Assembly: GCF_001298675.1 (NCBI RefSeq)
Contig: NZ_CYIG01000007.1
Span: 1 to 64,000 of the forward strand
DNA: 64,000 nucleotides
Direction of reading: 5' to 3'
From: Paenacidovorax caeni
Lineage (GTDB): Bacteria; Pseudomonadota; Gammaproteobacteria; Burkholderiales; Burkholderiaceae_C
The position numbers and the translations under genes are program-made. Of the stretch, positions 1-8,694 are shown piece after piece (the first letter of the stretch is position 1; each line of letters opens with the position of its first letter). The notes under the pieces were generated by a model. That model made no database searches and was not told where the DNA came from. It was given only the letters and a program-made list of their open reading frames with translations.

Positions 1-650
<650 letters not shown>

Positions 651-776
651 GGATGGAAGATACAAGCGGCTGCGCCGCTTTCCCGCGATCTCGCGCTTCG
701 CGCGGGCAGGGGGACTCATGCTCCGCGCGGCGGGGCGGCTCTTGCGCGGCGTCCGCTGGCTTGGGCCGGGGCAGTG
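651..776. repeat. GC-rich intergenic repeat, copy 1
   Basis: Non-coding GC-rich stretch with short hairpins (GCGGCTGCGCCGC; CGCGCTTCGCGCG) followed by an AGGGGGACT segment and GCGCGGCGGGGCGGCTCTTG. The same order of blocks recurs near 60956-61090 and, shortened, near 6236-6316. I recognise this type of block as a common intergenic repeat of Comamonadaceae. Similarity between copies is partial, so boundaries are approximate. Confidence 0.45.
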
Positions 777-796
777 TCAGATGTCATGTTTTTTGC

Positions 797-851
797 TCCT
801 TTTTTAGGAGCTTCTTGCGCTTTTCTGGCGGGCGTTAGATGCCGATTTGGC
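797..851 (+). repeat. AGCGCTT-type palindromic element, intergenic copy
   Basis: Reads TTTTAGGAGCTTCTTGCGC, a short spacer, then GGGCGTTAGATGCCGATTTG, matching the element consensus GAGCTnCTAGCGCTT-n7-AAGCGCTAGAGGC with several changes. It abuts the stop codon (856-854) of the sensor gene on the minus strand and could fold as a 3'-end hairpin. Confidence 0.65.
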
Positions 852-853
852 TC

Positions 854-2311
854 TTAATCCGGTGCCGCACTGGGCAGGCGCACGTGGAATACGGTGCCGC
901 CCTCGGCATCCACGGTGGCATCGATGCCGCCGCCCTGCGCCTGCAGCACCTGGTAGGCCTCGCGCAGGGCCTGGGCGTGCGCCGTGGGCCCGGTGGCCGG
1001 GCCGTGGGTGTGGATGGCGATGTGCAGGGCCTGCGGCGCATCGGCGTCGGCGGCGATGCGCAGGGTCTGCCCTTCGGGAGCGCTGGCGATGGCATGGGCC
1101 AGTACCTGGCGCAGCGCCTGGGCCAGCGGTTCGGCGGGTGCGGCCAGGGGCAGCGGGGCGGTGCCCAGTTGCAGCTTGAGCGGCAGGCGCTTGCGTTCGA
1201 GCTGGGGGCTGAGTTCGGTCGCCAGGTCTTCCAACAGGTCGCGCACGTCCACGGTGGCTGGTGGCGCGGGGGCGGCGGGCGCGGGCAGGGCCGGGGCGGG
1301 AGGCTCCGGCGCAGCGGCCGGTGGTGGCGCGGGCGGCGGTGGTTCCGGGGTGCCGGGGGCCGGCTGCGCCCAAGGGCGCTGCCGCGCACCGCGCCAGGCG
1401 ATGGCAGTGGCCAGGGCCAGCAGCGCCAGCCCTGCGCCGAGACTGGCCAGCGGCTGGCGCTGGGCGGTGAGCCAGCGTTGCAGGCGCGGCGCGCCGGGCT
1501 GTACCGCCAGGGCCACCACGGGGTGGGCCGCAGCGCTCTGCCAGGCGACCCATTCGACGGAAGTGGGGCCGGGGATCTCCGCCACGCCGTGGGCCGACGC
1601 CGGTTGTGCCGCCAGGTAGGGGGCGAACAGCGCGTGGCCGTGCAGGCTGCCGCCCGGGGGCAGGGTGGCGGCGCCCGCCTGCGCCAGCAGGCTGCCGTCC
1701 GGGCGCGCCAGCAGCACCTGGGTGCCGGGCGGGCTGGCGTGCAGCAGCGCGGGCGGCGGGGCAAGTGCCCCGGGATCGAGCTGGGCGATGAGCAGGGCGT
1801 AGGCCTGGGGGGCCAGCCGCACACGCCGCACCAGGGTCAGGCGGTCCGCACCGCTGGCGCTCAGGGTGGTGCGCCCGTCCTGCAAGGGCTGCGCCAGCAG
1901 CGGACGCAGATCAACACGTTGGCCCAGGTCGGCCGGGGTGGTCGTGGCCAGCACCAGGCCCTGCATGTCCACCAGGGCCAGGCCGCGCAGGGCAGGCTGG
2001 CTGCGCAGCGCCTGGTATTGCATGGCCTGGAGGCTGCTCCAGGCGTCGGGGGCCTGTACCAGGTCGCTGGCCAATTGGTCGAGCGTGCGCTCGCTGGCGT
2101 CCAGCACGGCCGCGGCATGGGCCTGGGCCAGGTGCGCCAGCATGGCCAGCTGTTGGCGCTCACGCTGCTCCAGCTGGGCCTGGGCATGCCACAGCAGCGC
2201 CAGGCCCCCCGCGCCGACGGCCAGAAGCAGTGCCAGGCCGCAAGCCAGGATGCGGGCGCTGGTGGCGTGGATGGCGCGGGGCCGGGCGGGGGCGTGCGAG
2301 GGGGCGTTCAC
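854..2311 (-). CDS. Degenerate sensor histidine kinase-like membrane protein
   Basis: 485 residues from a GTG at 2311. Longer starts up to 2404 would begin inside the adjacent palindromic element, so I reject them. Layout: TM helix near residues 20-40, periplasmic dCache-like sensor region to about 265, second TM near 290-310, a strongly Pro/Ala-rich linker, then a C-terminal region resembling a histidine-kinase ATPase domain. No DHp helix with a phospho-accepting His is visible. The N-box equivalent reads LRQVLAHAIASAPEG, with His where Asn is expected. No response regulator lies next to it. It may sense a ligand but probably does not autophosphorylate; a partner-dependent or pseudo-kinase role is inferred. 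Confidence 0.6.
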   Translation of the reverse strand: MNAPSHAPARPRAIHATSARILACGLALLLAVGAGGLALLWHAQAQLEQRERQQLAMLAHLAQAHAAAVLDASERTLDQLASDLVQAPDAWSSLQAMQYQALRSQPALRGLALVDMQGLVLATTTPADLGQRVDLRPLLAQPLQDGRTTLSASGADRLTLVRRVRLAPQAYALLIAQLDPGALAPPPALLHASPPGTQVLLARPDGSLLAQAGAATLPPGGSLHGHALFAPYLAAQPASAHGVAEIPGPTSVEWVAWQSAAAHPVVALAVQPGAPRLQRWLTAQRQPLASLGAGLALLALATAIAWRGARQRPWAQPAPGTPEPPPPAPPPAAAPEPPAPALPAPAAPAPPATVDVRDLLEDLATELSPQLERKRLPLKLQLGTAPLPLAAPAEPLAQALRQVLAHAIASAPEGQTLRIAADADAPQALHIAIHTHGPATGPTAHAQALREAYQVLQAQGGGIDATVDAEGGTVFHVRLPSAAPD

Positions 2312-2671
2312 GTCGGCGGGCCGTCGAAGAGGGTTGGTGCAGTGTAGGGCTTGAGAACGTGTTGACGATCTTTTCATGGCGCCCGCAAGGCAGCAAAAGG
2401 CCACGATCTAGGCGCACGCCGCGGCCCATGCTGGTGGCCTGGGCAAGGCGGGCAACAACGAGCGTGGCCTTTTGCTGGCTTGCCCGAAGGGTTGCCCCGC
2501 AAAGGCAGCGTCTGCGGCGTTGCAAATCCTCGCCGGGCCACCAGCCCGGCTGCGGTTTGCGCCTTGCAGCCACTGCCTTTGCGGGGCAACGGGCACCATG
2601 AAAAGATCGTCAACACGTTCTGCTCCGCTACAGTTATTCCATTACTGATCCATTGATTGACAAGGCATTCC
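2312..2671. other. Divergent intergenic region, mostly occupied by a nested-palindrome element
   Basis: 360 bp between the divergent sensor gene and the COG0523 GTPase gene. Positions 2355-2620 are the palindromic element described separately. The remaining ~50 bp before the GTPase start contain no operator I can recognise; in particular I do not see a Zur-type palindrome. Confidence 0.7.
2355..2620. mobile_element. 266-bp nested-palindrome (MITE-like) element A
   Basis: Terminal inverted repeats of 31 bp with one mismatch (2355-2385 and 2590-2620; outer sequence GAACGTGTTGACGATC). Inside are hairpin 1 with perfect 15-bp arms (CAGCAAAAGGCCACG at 2391-2405, complement at 2463-2477), the core CTTGCCCGAAGGGTTG (2479-2494), and hairpin 2 with perfect 18-bp arms (2491-2508 and 2573-2590). 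No transposase gene fits inside. Element B at 27583-27853 has the same layout and identical core but different arm sequences. No clear target-site duplication. Confidence 0.8.
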
Positions 2672-3751
2672 ATGTCCCTGATTCCTACCACTATCCTGAC
2701 CGGCTTCCTGGGCTCGGGCAAGACGACGTTGCTCAAGCGCGTGCTCTCTGAGGCCCATGGCCAGAAGATTGCCGTGATCGAGAACGAGTTCGGCGAAGAG
2801 AACATCGACAACGACATCCTCGTGACGGAGTCGAAAGAGCAGATCGTGCAGATGAGCAACGGCTGCATTTGCTGCACCATCCGTGAAGACCTGCGCGAGA
2901 CGCTGCAACTGCTGGCGGCCAAGCGGCGCAAGGGCCTGCTGGATTTTGAGCGCGTGGTGATCGAGACCACCGGCCTGGCCGACCCGGGGCCGGTGGTGCA
3001 GACTTTCTTCATGGATGACGAGATTGCCGAGTGCTATCTCGTGGATTCCATCATCACGCTGGTGGATGCCAAGCACGCCAACCAGCAGCTCGACGACCGC
3101 CAGGAGGCGCGCCGCCAGGTGGGCTTTGCCGACCAGATCTTCCTTTCCAAGACCGATCTGGTCAGTGCCGAGGAGGTGCAGGCGCTGACCCACCGCCTCA
3201 AGCACATGAACCCGCGCGCGCCCATCGAGGCCGTGCATTTCGGCGAGGTACCGCTCGCCAAGGTGCTCGACCTGCGCGGTTTCAACCTCAATGCCAAGCT
3301 CGACATCGATCCCGGCTTTCTGCAGGAAGGCGAGCACGATCACGACCATTGCGACCATGACCACGGGCATTGCACCCATGGGCACCACGACCATGCACAT
3401 GGCGCGCATTGCGACCATCCCGCGCACCAGCATGGCCATCACCACCACCATGACGATGATGTGAAGAGCTTCGTCTACCGTGCCGAGCGGCCGTTCGATC
3501 CGGCCAAGCTGGAGGATTTCCTCGGTGCGATTGTTAACGTTTATGGCCCGCGCATGCTGCGCTACAAGGGCGTGCTGCACATGCAGGGCACCGAGCGCAA
3601 GGTGATTTTCCAGGGCGTACACCAGCTCATGGGCAGCGACCTGGGACCGCAGTGGGCTGAGGGCGAGGCGCGGCAAAGCCGCATGGTGTTTATTGGTATC
3701 GACCTGCCGCAGGACATCCTGCGCCAGGGCCTGGCGCAATGCCTGGTGTGA
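2672..3751 (+). CDS. COG0523 (CobW/ZNG1-like) GTPase, putative zinc metallochaperone
   Basis: 359 residues from ATG 2672; an upstream TTG at 2657 is less likely. A G3E GTPase with Walker A GFLGSGKTT near residue 9, the metal-binding GCICC motif near 70, Walker B-like VIETTGLADP near 100, and SKTDLV as the base-recognition motif. Between the GTPase and the C-terminal CobW_C domain is a His/Asp-rich run (about 225-270), such as HGHCTHGHHDHAHGAHC, expected to bind zinc or other metals. Family members use GTP to load zinc into client enzymes. The gene stands alone, upstream of dksA with a 230-bp gap. Metal and client are inferred from the family. Confidence 0.88.
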   Translation: MSLIPTTILTGFLGSGKTTLLKRVLSEAHGQKIAVIENEFGEENIDNDILVTESKEQIVQMSNGCICCTIREDLRETLQLLAAKRRKGLLDFERVVIETTGLADPGPVVQTFFMDDEIAECYLVDSIITLVDAKHANQQLDDRQEARRQVGFADQIFLSKTDLVSAEEVQALTHRLKHMNPRAPIEAVHFGEVPLAKVLDLRGFNLNAKLDIDPGFLQEGEHDHDHCDHDHGHCTHGHHDHAHGAHCDHPAHQHGHHHHHDDDVKSFVYRAERPFDPAKLEDFLGAIVNVYGPRMLRYKGVLHMQGTERKVIFQGVHQLMGSDLGPQWAEGEARQSRMVFIGIDLPQDILRQGLAQCLV

Positions 3752-3982
3752 GGACGCAGCGCACCGGGCCAGGGTGTGTCGCATATCCGACAGCCTGGCC
3801 GGGGCCGCGCGGTGGTGTGGCTACAATCGCGCCGCCGCGCACTTACCCGGCGCTCCAGACAGACTGGCCCGGGTACCTGTGCGCAACGCCCGGGCTTCTT
3901 CACGTTTGGCCCGATTAAACGTACCATGCTTGGCCCAGGCGGCACCCTACGCCTCCCGCCAACGTCAGTGATCCCGAAGACC

Positions 3983-4474
3983 ATGCCTACGACCCTGCAA
4001 GCGAAGCCCTCCCCCGCCAAGCGCGACCCCAAGCTGGCGAACAACTGGAAGACCAAGCCCGCCGAGGAGCTGACGGACGAAGAAGTGCTCGCCATGCCCG
4101 ATAGCGAGTACATGAACGAAAAGCAGATGGCTTTCTTCCGCCACAAATTGGCGATGCTCAAGCAGGACATGCACCACAACGCCGGTGAGACCACCGAGCA
4201 CCTGCGTGAAGACACCGTGGTCGTCCCCGACCCGGCCGACCGCGCCACCATCGAGGAAGAGCACGCCCTGGAGCTGCGCACCCGCGACCGTGAGCGCAAG
4301 CTGCTGAAGAAGATCGAGCAATCCATCGCGCGCATCGACGCGGGCGACTACGGCTACTGCGACGAGACCGGCGAGCCCATTGGCGTCGGCCGTCTGCTGG
4401 CGCGCCCCACGGCCACGCTGTCGCTGGAAGCGCAGCAGCGCCGCGAGCTCAAGCAGAAGATGTTCGGGGATTGA
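3983..4474 (+). CDS. dksA: RNA polymerase-binding transcription factor DksA
   Basis: 163 residues from ATG 3983. DksA binds the RNA polymerase secondary channel and potentiates ppGpp. The coiled-coil contains LREDTVVVPDPADRA with the tip Asp-x2-Asp. The C-terminal zinc-finger region reads YGYCDETGEPIGVGRLLARP then ATLSLEAQ. Of the four canonical Cys positions only the first remains (C-x2-T, S-x2-A), so it should not bind structural zinc. This C-T-S-A pattern is also known from the zinc-independent Pseudomonas DksA2, and I believe it is common in Burkholderiales. A TACAAT box at 3822-3827 could drive it with a ~150-nt leader. Confidence 0.93.
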   Translation: MPTTLQAKPSPAKRDPKLANNWKTKPAEELTDEEVLAMPDSEYMNEKQMAFFRHKLAMLKQDMHHNAGETTEHLREDTVVVPDPADRATIEEEHALELRTRDRERKLLKKIEQSIARIDAGDYGYCDETGEPIGVGRLLARPTATLSLEAQQRRELKQKMFGD

Positions 4475-4523
4475 GCCCCTCGCCGGACCACGCAAGGGCC
4501 GCAGCACGGAGCGCCATCGCGTC

Positions 4524-6224
4524 ATGAGCAAGGAAGAAACCTCCCCTGGCGGCTTGCTGTCGAAGATGGTGCGCTTCGTGCGCAATCCCACCGTCAACTG
4601 GACCGACCTCGATAACCTTGAGGCCGAGCGCGAGAGCCAGTACAGCAAGCAGATGCTCAAGGAAATGATCGAGCGCAAGCGGCGCAACGACTTTGTGCGC
4701 CGCCGCGAGTTCGATCAGCTGCGCAAACTGCGCCAGCGTGATGCCCTCACCGGCCAGCGCACCGAGGACCCCATGGCGCGCCCCTCGTTCTTCCACAGCA
4801 GCATGACTTCGCCCGATGACCGGGCCGTGACGCTGAAGAAGATCGACGAGATCGAGGCGCAGATGTCCCAGCAATGGTGGAAGAACAAGCCCGCTCATGG
4901 TGCGCCTGCGGCGCCCGCTGCGGGCGAGGGGGAGGCCCCCGCGTTCGCCCCCACGGCACCGTTGTCGTTGCCCGGGGCCTTGCCGGTCACCGTGGCGCCG
5001 GCCTCGGTCGAGCCGTTGTTCTCGGAGGATGGCGCCCTGTCGGGCGGACTGTCCGACAGCCTGCCGGCCGCACCGCCGCCGGTGGAAGACATGCTGGCCA
5101 ATCCGGCGCCAGCGCCCCAGGCACACCAAGAACCGGAGGTATTCGTGCACGAACCCGATCTGGAAGAAGCCGCCATCCGCTTCGCCAGCGGCGACAGCGC
5201 TGGAGCCGAGGCCGGGCTGCGTGACGTGCTGGCCCAGCACGCGCAGGACGATCCGCAGCAGCAGTTCGAAATCTGGATGACCCTGTTCGATCTGTACCGA
5301 GCAACGGGCCAGCGTGAAAGCTTCGAAGCGCTGTCGCTCGATTTTGCCGCCCGTTTCAGCCGCTCCGCGCCGCTGTGGTTCGCCATCCGTGAGCCGTTGG
5401 ACGGGGGGGGCGAGAGCGTTGCCGCCGGCGCGGCGGCGCCCGCGCCGCGCGCCTTCGCCTGGACCGCCCCGGGCACGCTCACGGCGCAATCCGTGGCCGC
5501 GCTGCAGGCCGCACTCGGCCGTGCCACGCCGCCGTGGAACCTGGCCTGGGCACGGCTCATGACCATTGAGGAGGCGGCGCTGCCCGCCCTCGCCAAGCTG
5601 TTCGACCAGTGGGCCGACCAGAAAGTGCAAATCCATTTCGCTGGCGTCGAGGCGTTGCACAGCCTGCTGCAGGCCAAGACGCCGTCGGGCGAGCGTGCCA
5701 TCAGCCCGGAATGGTGGCGCCTGCGCATGGCTGCGTTGCGGCTCATGGGGCGCCTGGATGAATTCGAGCTGGTGGCGCTGGACTACTGCGTGACCTACGA
5801 GGTGTCGCCGCCGTCATGGGTCGTGCCGCGCTGCAGCTACACCGCGGACGATGGCTCGGTGTCGGGCGAGGCTGCCAAGGAGACGCCCGAGAGCGATTTC
5901 CTGGCCTCCAACTTCGGACTGCCCTCGCAGATCATGGAGACCGAGGTGCCGCGGCCACGCTTGTCCGGCACCATTGATGGTGATGCCGGGCCGCTGCTGG
6001 AGCCGCTGGCCGAGATGGCGCAGCCTGGCCAGCCCCTGGTGATTGGCTGCGAGAACCTGGTGCGTGTGGACTTCCCCGCCGCCGGGTCGGTGCTCAACTG
6101 GGCTGCCATGCAGCAGGCCGAGGGGCGGGTGGTGCAGTTTGTGAACCTGCATCGCCTCGTGGCAGTGCTGTTCAACGTGATCGGCATCAACGAGCACGCC
6201 TGGGTCGTTCCGCGGAAAAACTAG
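4524..6224 (+). CDS. STAS-domain-containing protein of unknown role
   Basis: 566 residues from ATG 4524, 49 bp after dksA. The N-terminal third is charged and helical (MIERKRRNDFVRRREFDQL), followed by an Ala/Pro-rich low-complexity stretch (about 125-225). A TPR-like helical segment follows (about 230-300). Two regions look like STAS folds: one near 345-395 (VQIHFAGVEALHSLL) and a clearer C-terminal one near 480-560 (PLVIGCENLVRVDFPAAGSV, then GRVVQFVNLHRLVAVLF). STAS modules usually mediate phospho-dependent or nucleotide-dependent protein contacts. No catalytic motif is seen. I recognise the architecture as a Burkholderiales protein type but cannot assign a function. Confidence 0.7.
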   Translation: MSKEETSPGGLLSKMVRFVRNPTVNWTDLDNLEAERESQYSKQMLKEMIERKRRNDFVRRREFDQLRKLRQRDALTGQRTEDPMARPSFFHSSMTSPDDRAVTLKKIDEIEAQMSQQWWKNKPAHGAPAAPAAGEGEAPAFAPTAPLSLPGALPVTVAPASVEPLFSEDGALSGGLSDSLPAAPPPVEDMLANPAPAPQAHQEPEVFVHEPDLEEAAIRFASGDSAGAEAGLRDVLAQHAQDDPQQQFEIWMTLFDLYRATGQRESFEALSLDFAARFSRSAPLWFAIREPLDGGGESVAAGAAAPAPRAFAWTAPGTLTAQSVAALQAALGRATPPWNLAWARLMTIEEAALPALAKLFDQWADQKVQIHFAGVEALHSLLQAKTPSGERAISPEWWRLRMAALRLMGRLDEFELVALDYCVTYEVSPPSWVVPRCSYTADDGSVSGEAAKETPESDFLASNFGLPSQIMETEVPRPRLSGTIDGDAGPLLEPLAEMAQPGQPLVIGCENLVRVDFPAAGSVLNWAAMQQAEGRVVQFVNLHRLVAVLFNVIGINEHAWVVPRKN

Positions 6225-6225
6225 G

Positions 6226-6316
6226 GCCGCCCCTGGGCGGCTTGGGCCGCTTCCTTCGTCTCTCTGCATGCTGCGCGCCCCGGAAGGGGGTTGCGCTTGC
6301 GCGGCCGCGGTGTCTG
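6226..6316. repeat. Hairpin and shortened GC-rich intergenic repeat, copy 2
   Basis: A strong hairpin GCCGCCC-CT-GGGCGGC (6226-6241) follows the STAS gene stop without a T-run. Then comes CCGCTTCCTTCGTCTCTCTG and a CGGAAGGGGG-GCGC-GCGCGG series that parallels the repeat near 60956-61090. Confidence 0.4.
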
Positions 6317-6354
6317 CCGGGTGGGTACGTGCCAGTTCATGTGCCGTGCCCTGT

Positions 6355-6382
6355 CTTGCAATAGAGCGCAGCGCCCCTATCT
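6355..6382 (+). promoter_or_regulatory. Sigma-32-like promoter of hslVU
   Basis: CTTGCA (6355-6360), a 13-bp spacer, then CCCCTATCT (6374-6382), close to the heat-shock consensus CTTGAA-N13-15-CCCCATNT. hslVU is a classical heat-shock operon. The -10 ends only 9 nt before the hslV ATG, leaving almost no leader, and no Shine-Dalgarno sequence is visible. Confidence 0.7.
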
Positions 6383-6391
6383 AGAGTGGTT

Positions 6392-6940
6392 ATGGAACAG
6401 TTTCACGGTACTACCATCCTCAGCGTGCGCCGCCAGCGGGCGGACGGCAGCATCGATGTCGCCATTGGTGGCGACGGCCAGGTGACCCTGGGCAACATCG
6501 TCGTCAAGGGCACCGCGCGCAAGGTGCGCAAGCTCTACCACGGCAAGGTGCTTGCGGGCTTTGCGGGGGCCACGGCCGATGCGTTCACGCTGTTCGAGCG
6601 CTTCGAGGCCAAGCTGGAAAAGCACCAGGGCCACCTGACGCGCGCGGCCATCGAGCTGACCAAGGATTGGCGCACTGACCGCGTGCTGCGCCGCCTTGAA
6701 GCCATGCTGGCCGTGGCCGACCACAGTGCCTCGCTCATCATCACCGGCAACGGCGATGTGCTGGAGCCCGAGCAGGGCATCGTCGCCATCGGCTCGGGTG
6801 GCGCCTATGCGCACTCGGCTGCCAAGGCGCTGCTGGCCAACACCGAACTGGGCGCCGAGGACATCGTGCGCAAGTCGCTGGCCATCGCGGGGGAGCTGTG
6901 CATTTACACCAACATGCACCACACCGTCGAGATACTTTGA
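6392..6940 (+). CDS. hslV: ATP-dependent protease, peptidase subunit HslV
   Basis: 182 residues from ATG 6392 ([14 protein letters not shown]). A short propeptide ends at Gly, exposing the catalytic N-terminal Thr of the TTI motif. [11 protein letters not shown] and [21 protein letters not shown] are typical of HslV. HslV dodecamers degrade proteins unfolded by the HslU hexamer. Compared with E. coli there are a few extra residues between SVRR and the GGDGQ motif ([11 protein letters not shown]). The next gene is hslU, 62 bp downstream; the gap is filled by a palindromic element. Confidence 0.95.
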   Translation: MEQFHGTTILSVRRQRADGSIDVAIGGDGQVTLGNIVVKGTARKVRKLYHGKVLAGFAGATADAFTLFERFEAKLEKHQGHLTRAAIELTKDWRTDRVLRRLEAMLAVADHSASLIITGNGDVLEPEQGIVAIGSGGAYAHSAAKALLANTELGAEDIVRKSLAIAGELCIYTNMHHTVEIL

Positions 6941-6989
6941 ATTTGATAGCTGCTGGCGCTTGATGGATAAGGGCTAGAGGCTGATTTGA
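6941..6989 (+). repeat. AGCGCTT-type palindromic element between hslV and hslU
   Basis: TTTGATAGCTGCTGGCGCTT, a 7-nt spacer, then AAGGGCTAGAGGCTGATTTG. It begins right after the hslV stop and fills nearly the whole spacer to hslU. The arms can form a stem-loop in the bicistronic mRNA. Confidence 0.85.
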
Positions 6990-7002
6990 CCCATTTTTTA
7001 CC

Positions 7003-8319
7003 ATGTCCTCCATGACCCCCCAGGAGATCGTCTCCGAACTCGACCGCCATATCGTTGGTCAGGCCGGTGCCAAGCGCGCCGTGGCGATCGCGCTGCGCAA
7101 CCGCTGGCGCCGCCAGCAGGTTGATGCCAGCCTGCGCACCGAGATCACGCCGAAGAACATCCTGATGATTGGCCCCACCGGCGTGGGCAAGACCGAGATT
7201 GCGCGCCGTCTGGCGCGTCTGGCCGATGCGCCGTTCATCAAGGTCGAGGCGACCAAGTTCACCGAGGTCGGCTATGTCGGCAAGGACGTGGACGCGATCA
7301 TTCGCGACCTGATCGAGGTCGCCGTCAAGCAGACGCGCGAGGCCGACATGAAGAAGGTGCGCGCGCGTGCCGAGGACGCCGCCGAGGAGCGCATCCTCGA
7401 CGTGCTGATTCCCCCGGCGCGCACGGGCGAGCCCGCGGCCGACAGCACGGCGCGCCAGGTGTTCCGCAAAAAGCTGCGCGAGGGCCAGCTTGGCGACAAG
7501 GAGATCGAGATCGACCTCGCCGAGGCGCGCCCGCAGCTCGAAATCATGGGCCCGGCGGGCATGGAGGAAATGGCCGAGCAGCTGCGCGGCATGTTCAGCC
7601 AGATGGGGCAGGAGCGGCGCAAGGCGCGCAAGCTCAAGATCGCCGAGGCGCTCAAGCTGTTGACCGATGAAGAAGCCGCGAAGCTGGTCAACGAGGACGA
7701 GATCAAGACGCGCGCGCTGCACAACGCCGAGCAGAACGGTATCGTCTTCATCGACGAAATCGACAAGGTGGCCGCGCGCCAGGAGGCCAGTGGCGCCGAC
7801 ATCTCGCGCCAGGGCGTGCAGCGTGATTTGCTGCCGCTGGTCGAGGGCACCACGGTGTCCACCAAGTACGGCATGGTCAAGACCGACCACATCCTGTTCA
7901 TCGCCTCGGGCGCGTTCCACCTGGCCAAGCCCAGCGACCTGATCCCCGAGCTGCAAGGGCGCTTTCCGATCCGCGTGGAATTGGAGTCGCTTTCGGTGCA
8001 GGATTTCGAGGCCATCCTTACGCAGACGCACGCCTCGCTGGTCAAGCAGTACCAGGCGCTGCTGGCGACCGAGGGTGTGGCGTTGGAATTCACGCCCGAG
8101 GGCATCACACGACTGGCGCACATCGCTTATGACGTGAACGAGCGCACCGAGAACATCGGTGCGCGCCGCCTCTCCACGGTGATGGAGCGCTTGCTCGACG
8201 AAGTCAGCTTCGATGCCGTCAACCGTGCCGGGCAGACGGTGGTCATCGACGCCGCCTACGTCAACGAGCGGCTGCAGTCGCTGAGCCAGGACGAAGACCT
8301 GTCACGCTTCATCCTCTAG
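7003..8319 (+). CDS. hslU: ATP-dependent protease ATPase subunit HslU
   Basis: 438 residues from ATG 7003. AAA+ unfoldase: Walker [10 protein letters not shown] near residue 57, the pore motif GYVGKD near 88, intermediate domain about 110-235, Walker B IVFIDEID near 245, and a C-terminal region ending in hydrophobic SRFIL, the tail that docks into HslV. Length matches the family. It pairs with hslV just upstream. Confidence 0.97.
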   Translation: MSSMTPQEIVSELDRHIVGQAGAKRAVAIALRNRWRRQQVDASLRTEITPKNILMIGPTGVGKTEIARRLARLADAPFIKVEATKFTEVGYVGKDVDAIIRDLIEVAVKQTREADMKKVRARAEDAAEERILDVLIPPARTGEPAADSTARQVFRKKLREGQLGDKEIEIDLAEARPQLEIMGPAGMEEMAEQLRGMFSQMGQERRKARKLKIAEALKLLTDEEAAKLVNEDEIKTRALHNAEQNGIVFIDEIDKVAARQEASGADISRQGVQRDLLPLVEGTTVSTKYGMVKTDHILFIASGAFHLAKPSDLIPELQGRFPIRVELESLSVQDFEAILTQTHASLVKQYQALLATEGVALEFTPEGITRLAHIAYDVNERTENIGARRLSTVMERLLDEVSFDAVNRAGQTVVIDAAYVNERLQSLSQDEDLSRFIL

Positions 8320-8599
8320 GCGCCTCCAACCCCTGGGGCCGCCCATCCGACGTGCCGACTCGTTGTGCACTGGGGTTGGCATGCGCCTGTTGGCCCGCGC
8401 CCTGCGGGTCGCCGCCGTGGCCTGCGCGGCCCTGCGCTTTCGGGGAAGGTGAAAACCTTGAGGAATCACTTGCATTGCTTTCCCTAAGTCCCTATTGGGT
8501 AAGGATTTTTGCTGCCTCCGTGCGTTCAATTTCAAGGCTAAGTCCTTGATTTCATTGCAAAACTTTGTAGCGCCACGCGGTGCTGGCGAGGCTTTTCCT

Positions 8600-8608
8600 G
8601 CTACAGTG
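8600..8608 (+). promoter_or_regulatory. Putative extended -10 promoter of the dcw cluster
   Basis: TGCTACAGT (8600-8608) matches an extended -10 (TGnTAnAnT). It overlaps the first MraZ box, which would allow autorepression. No good -35 is visible at 17 bp. Confidence 0.45.
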
Positions 8609-8640
8609 CAAAAAAGTGCAATGAAGTGGTGAAAAGTGCC
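8605..8640 (+). promoter_or_regulatory. MraZ operator: four AGTG boxes at 10-bp spacing
   Basis: AGTG occurs at 8605, 8615, 8625 and 8635, exactly 10 bp apart, mostly as AAGTG. MraZ proteins are known to bind short GTG-containing direct repeats with 10-bp period upstream of mraZ. The array lies 55-90 bp before the mraZ start and overlaps the predicted -10. Confidence 0.75.
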
Positions 8641-8694
8641 ATTGCCGCCCAAAAAATGCGGCGCGCAAGGCATCCAGTGGCGGGGGTCAAATCA

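Larger units (their letters stand above)
8320..8694. other. Intergenic region hslU-mraZ with the mra promoter
   Basis: 375 bp. The first half is GC-rich and appears empty apart from weak hairpins (CCAACCCC at 8326 with GGGGTTGG at 8372). A TCAAGG/CCTTGA hairpin lies near 8530-8550. The last 95 bp hold the promoter and MraZ operator listed separately. Confidence 0.6.

Noticed and set aside
1200-1450. Repeat-like GC tract in the sensor gene as a recombination site
   Set aside because: It is explained by the Pro/Ala-rich linker codons.
839-2347. A 502-codon plus-strand frame opposite the sensor gene
   Set aside because: Gly/Arg-rich composition typical of antisense reading of GC-rich DNA; the minus frame shows TM helices and a kinase-like fold.
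2374-3012. Minus-strand frames crossing the palindromic element and the zinc GTPase gene
   Set aside because: They run antisense through Walker A and the GCICC motif of a clear family member.
8440-8600. A small RNA gene upstream of mraZ
   Set aside because: There are short hairpins and AT-richer sequence, but no promoter-terminator pair that defines a transcript.
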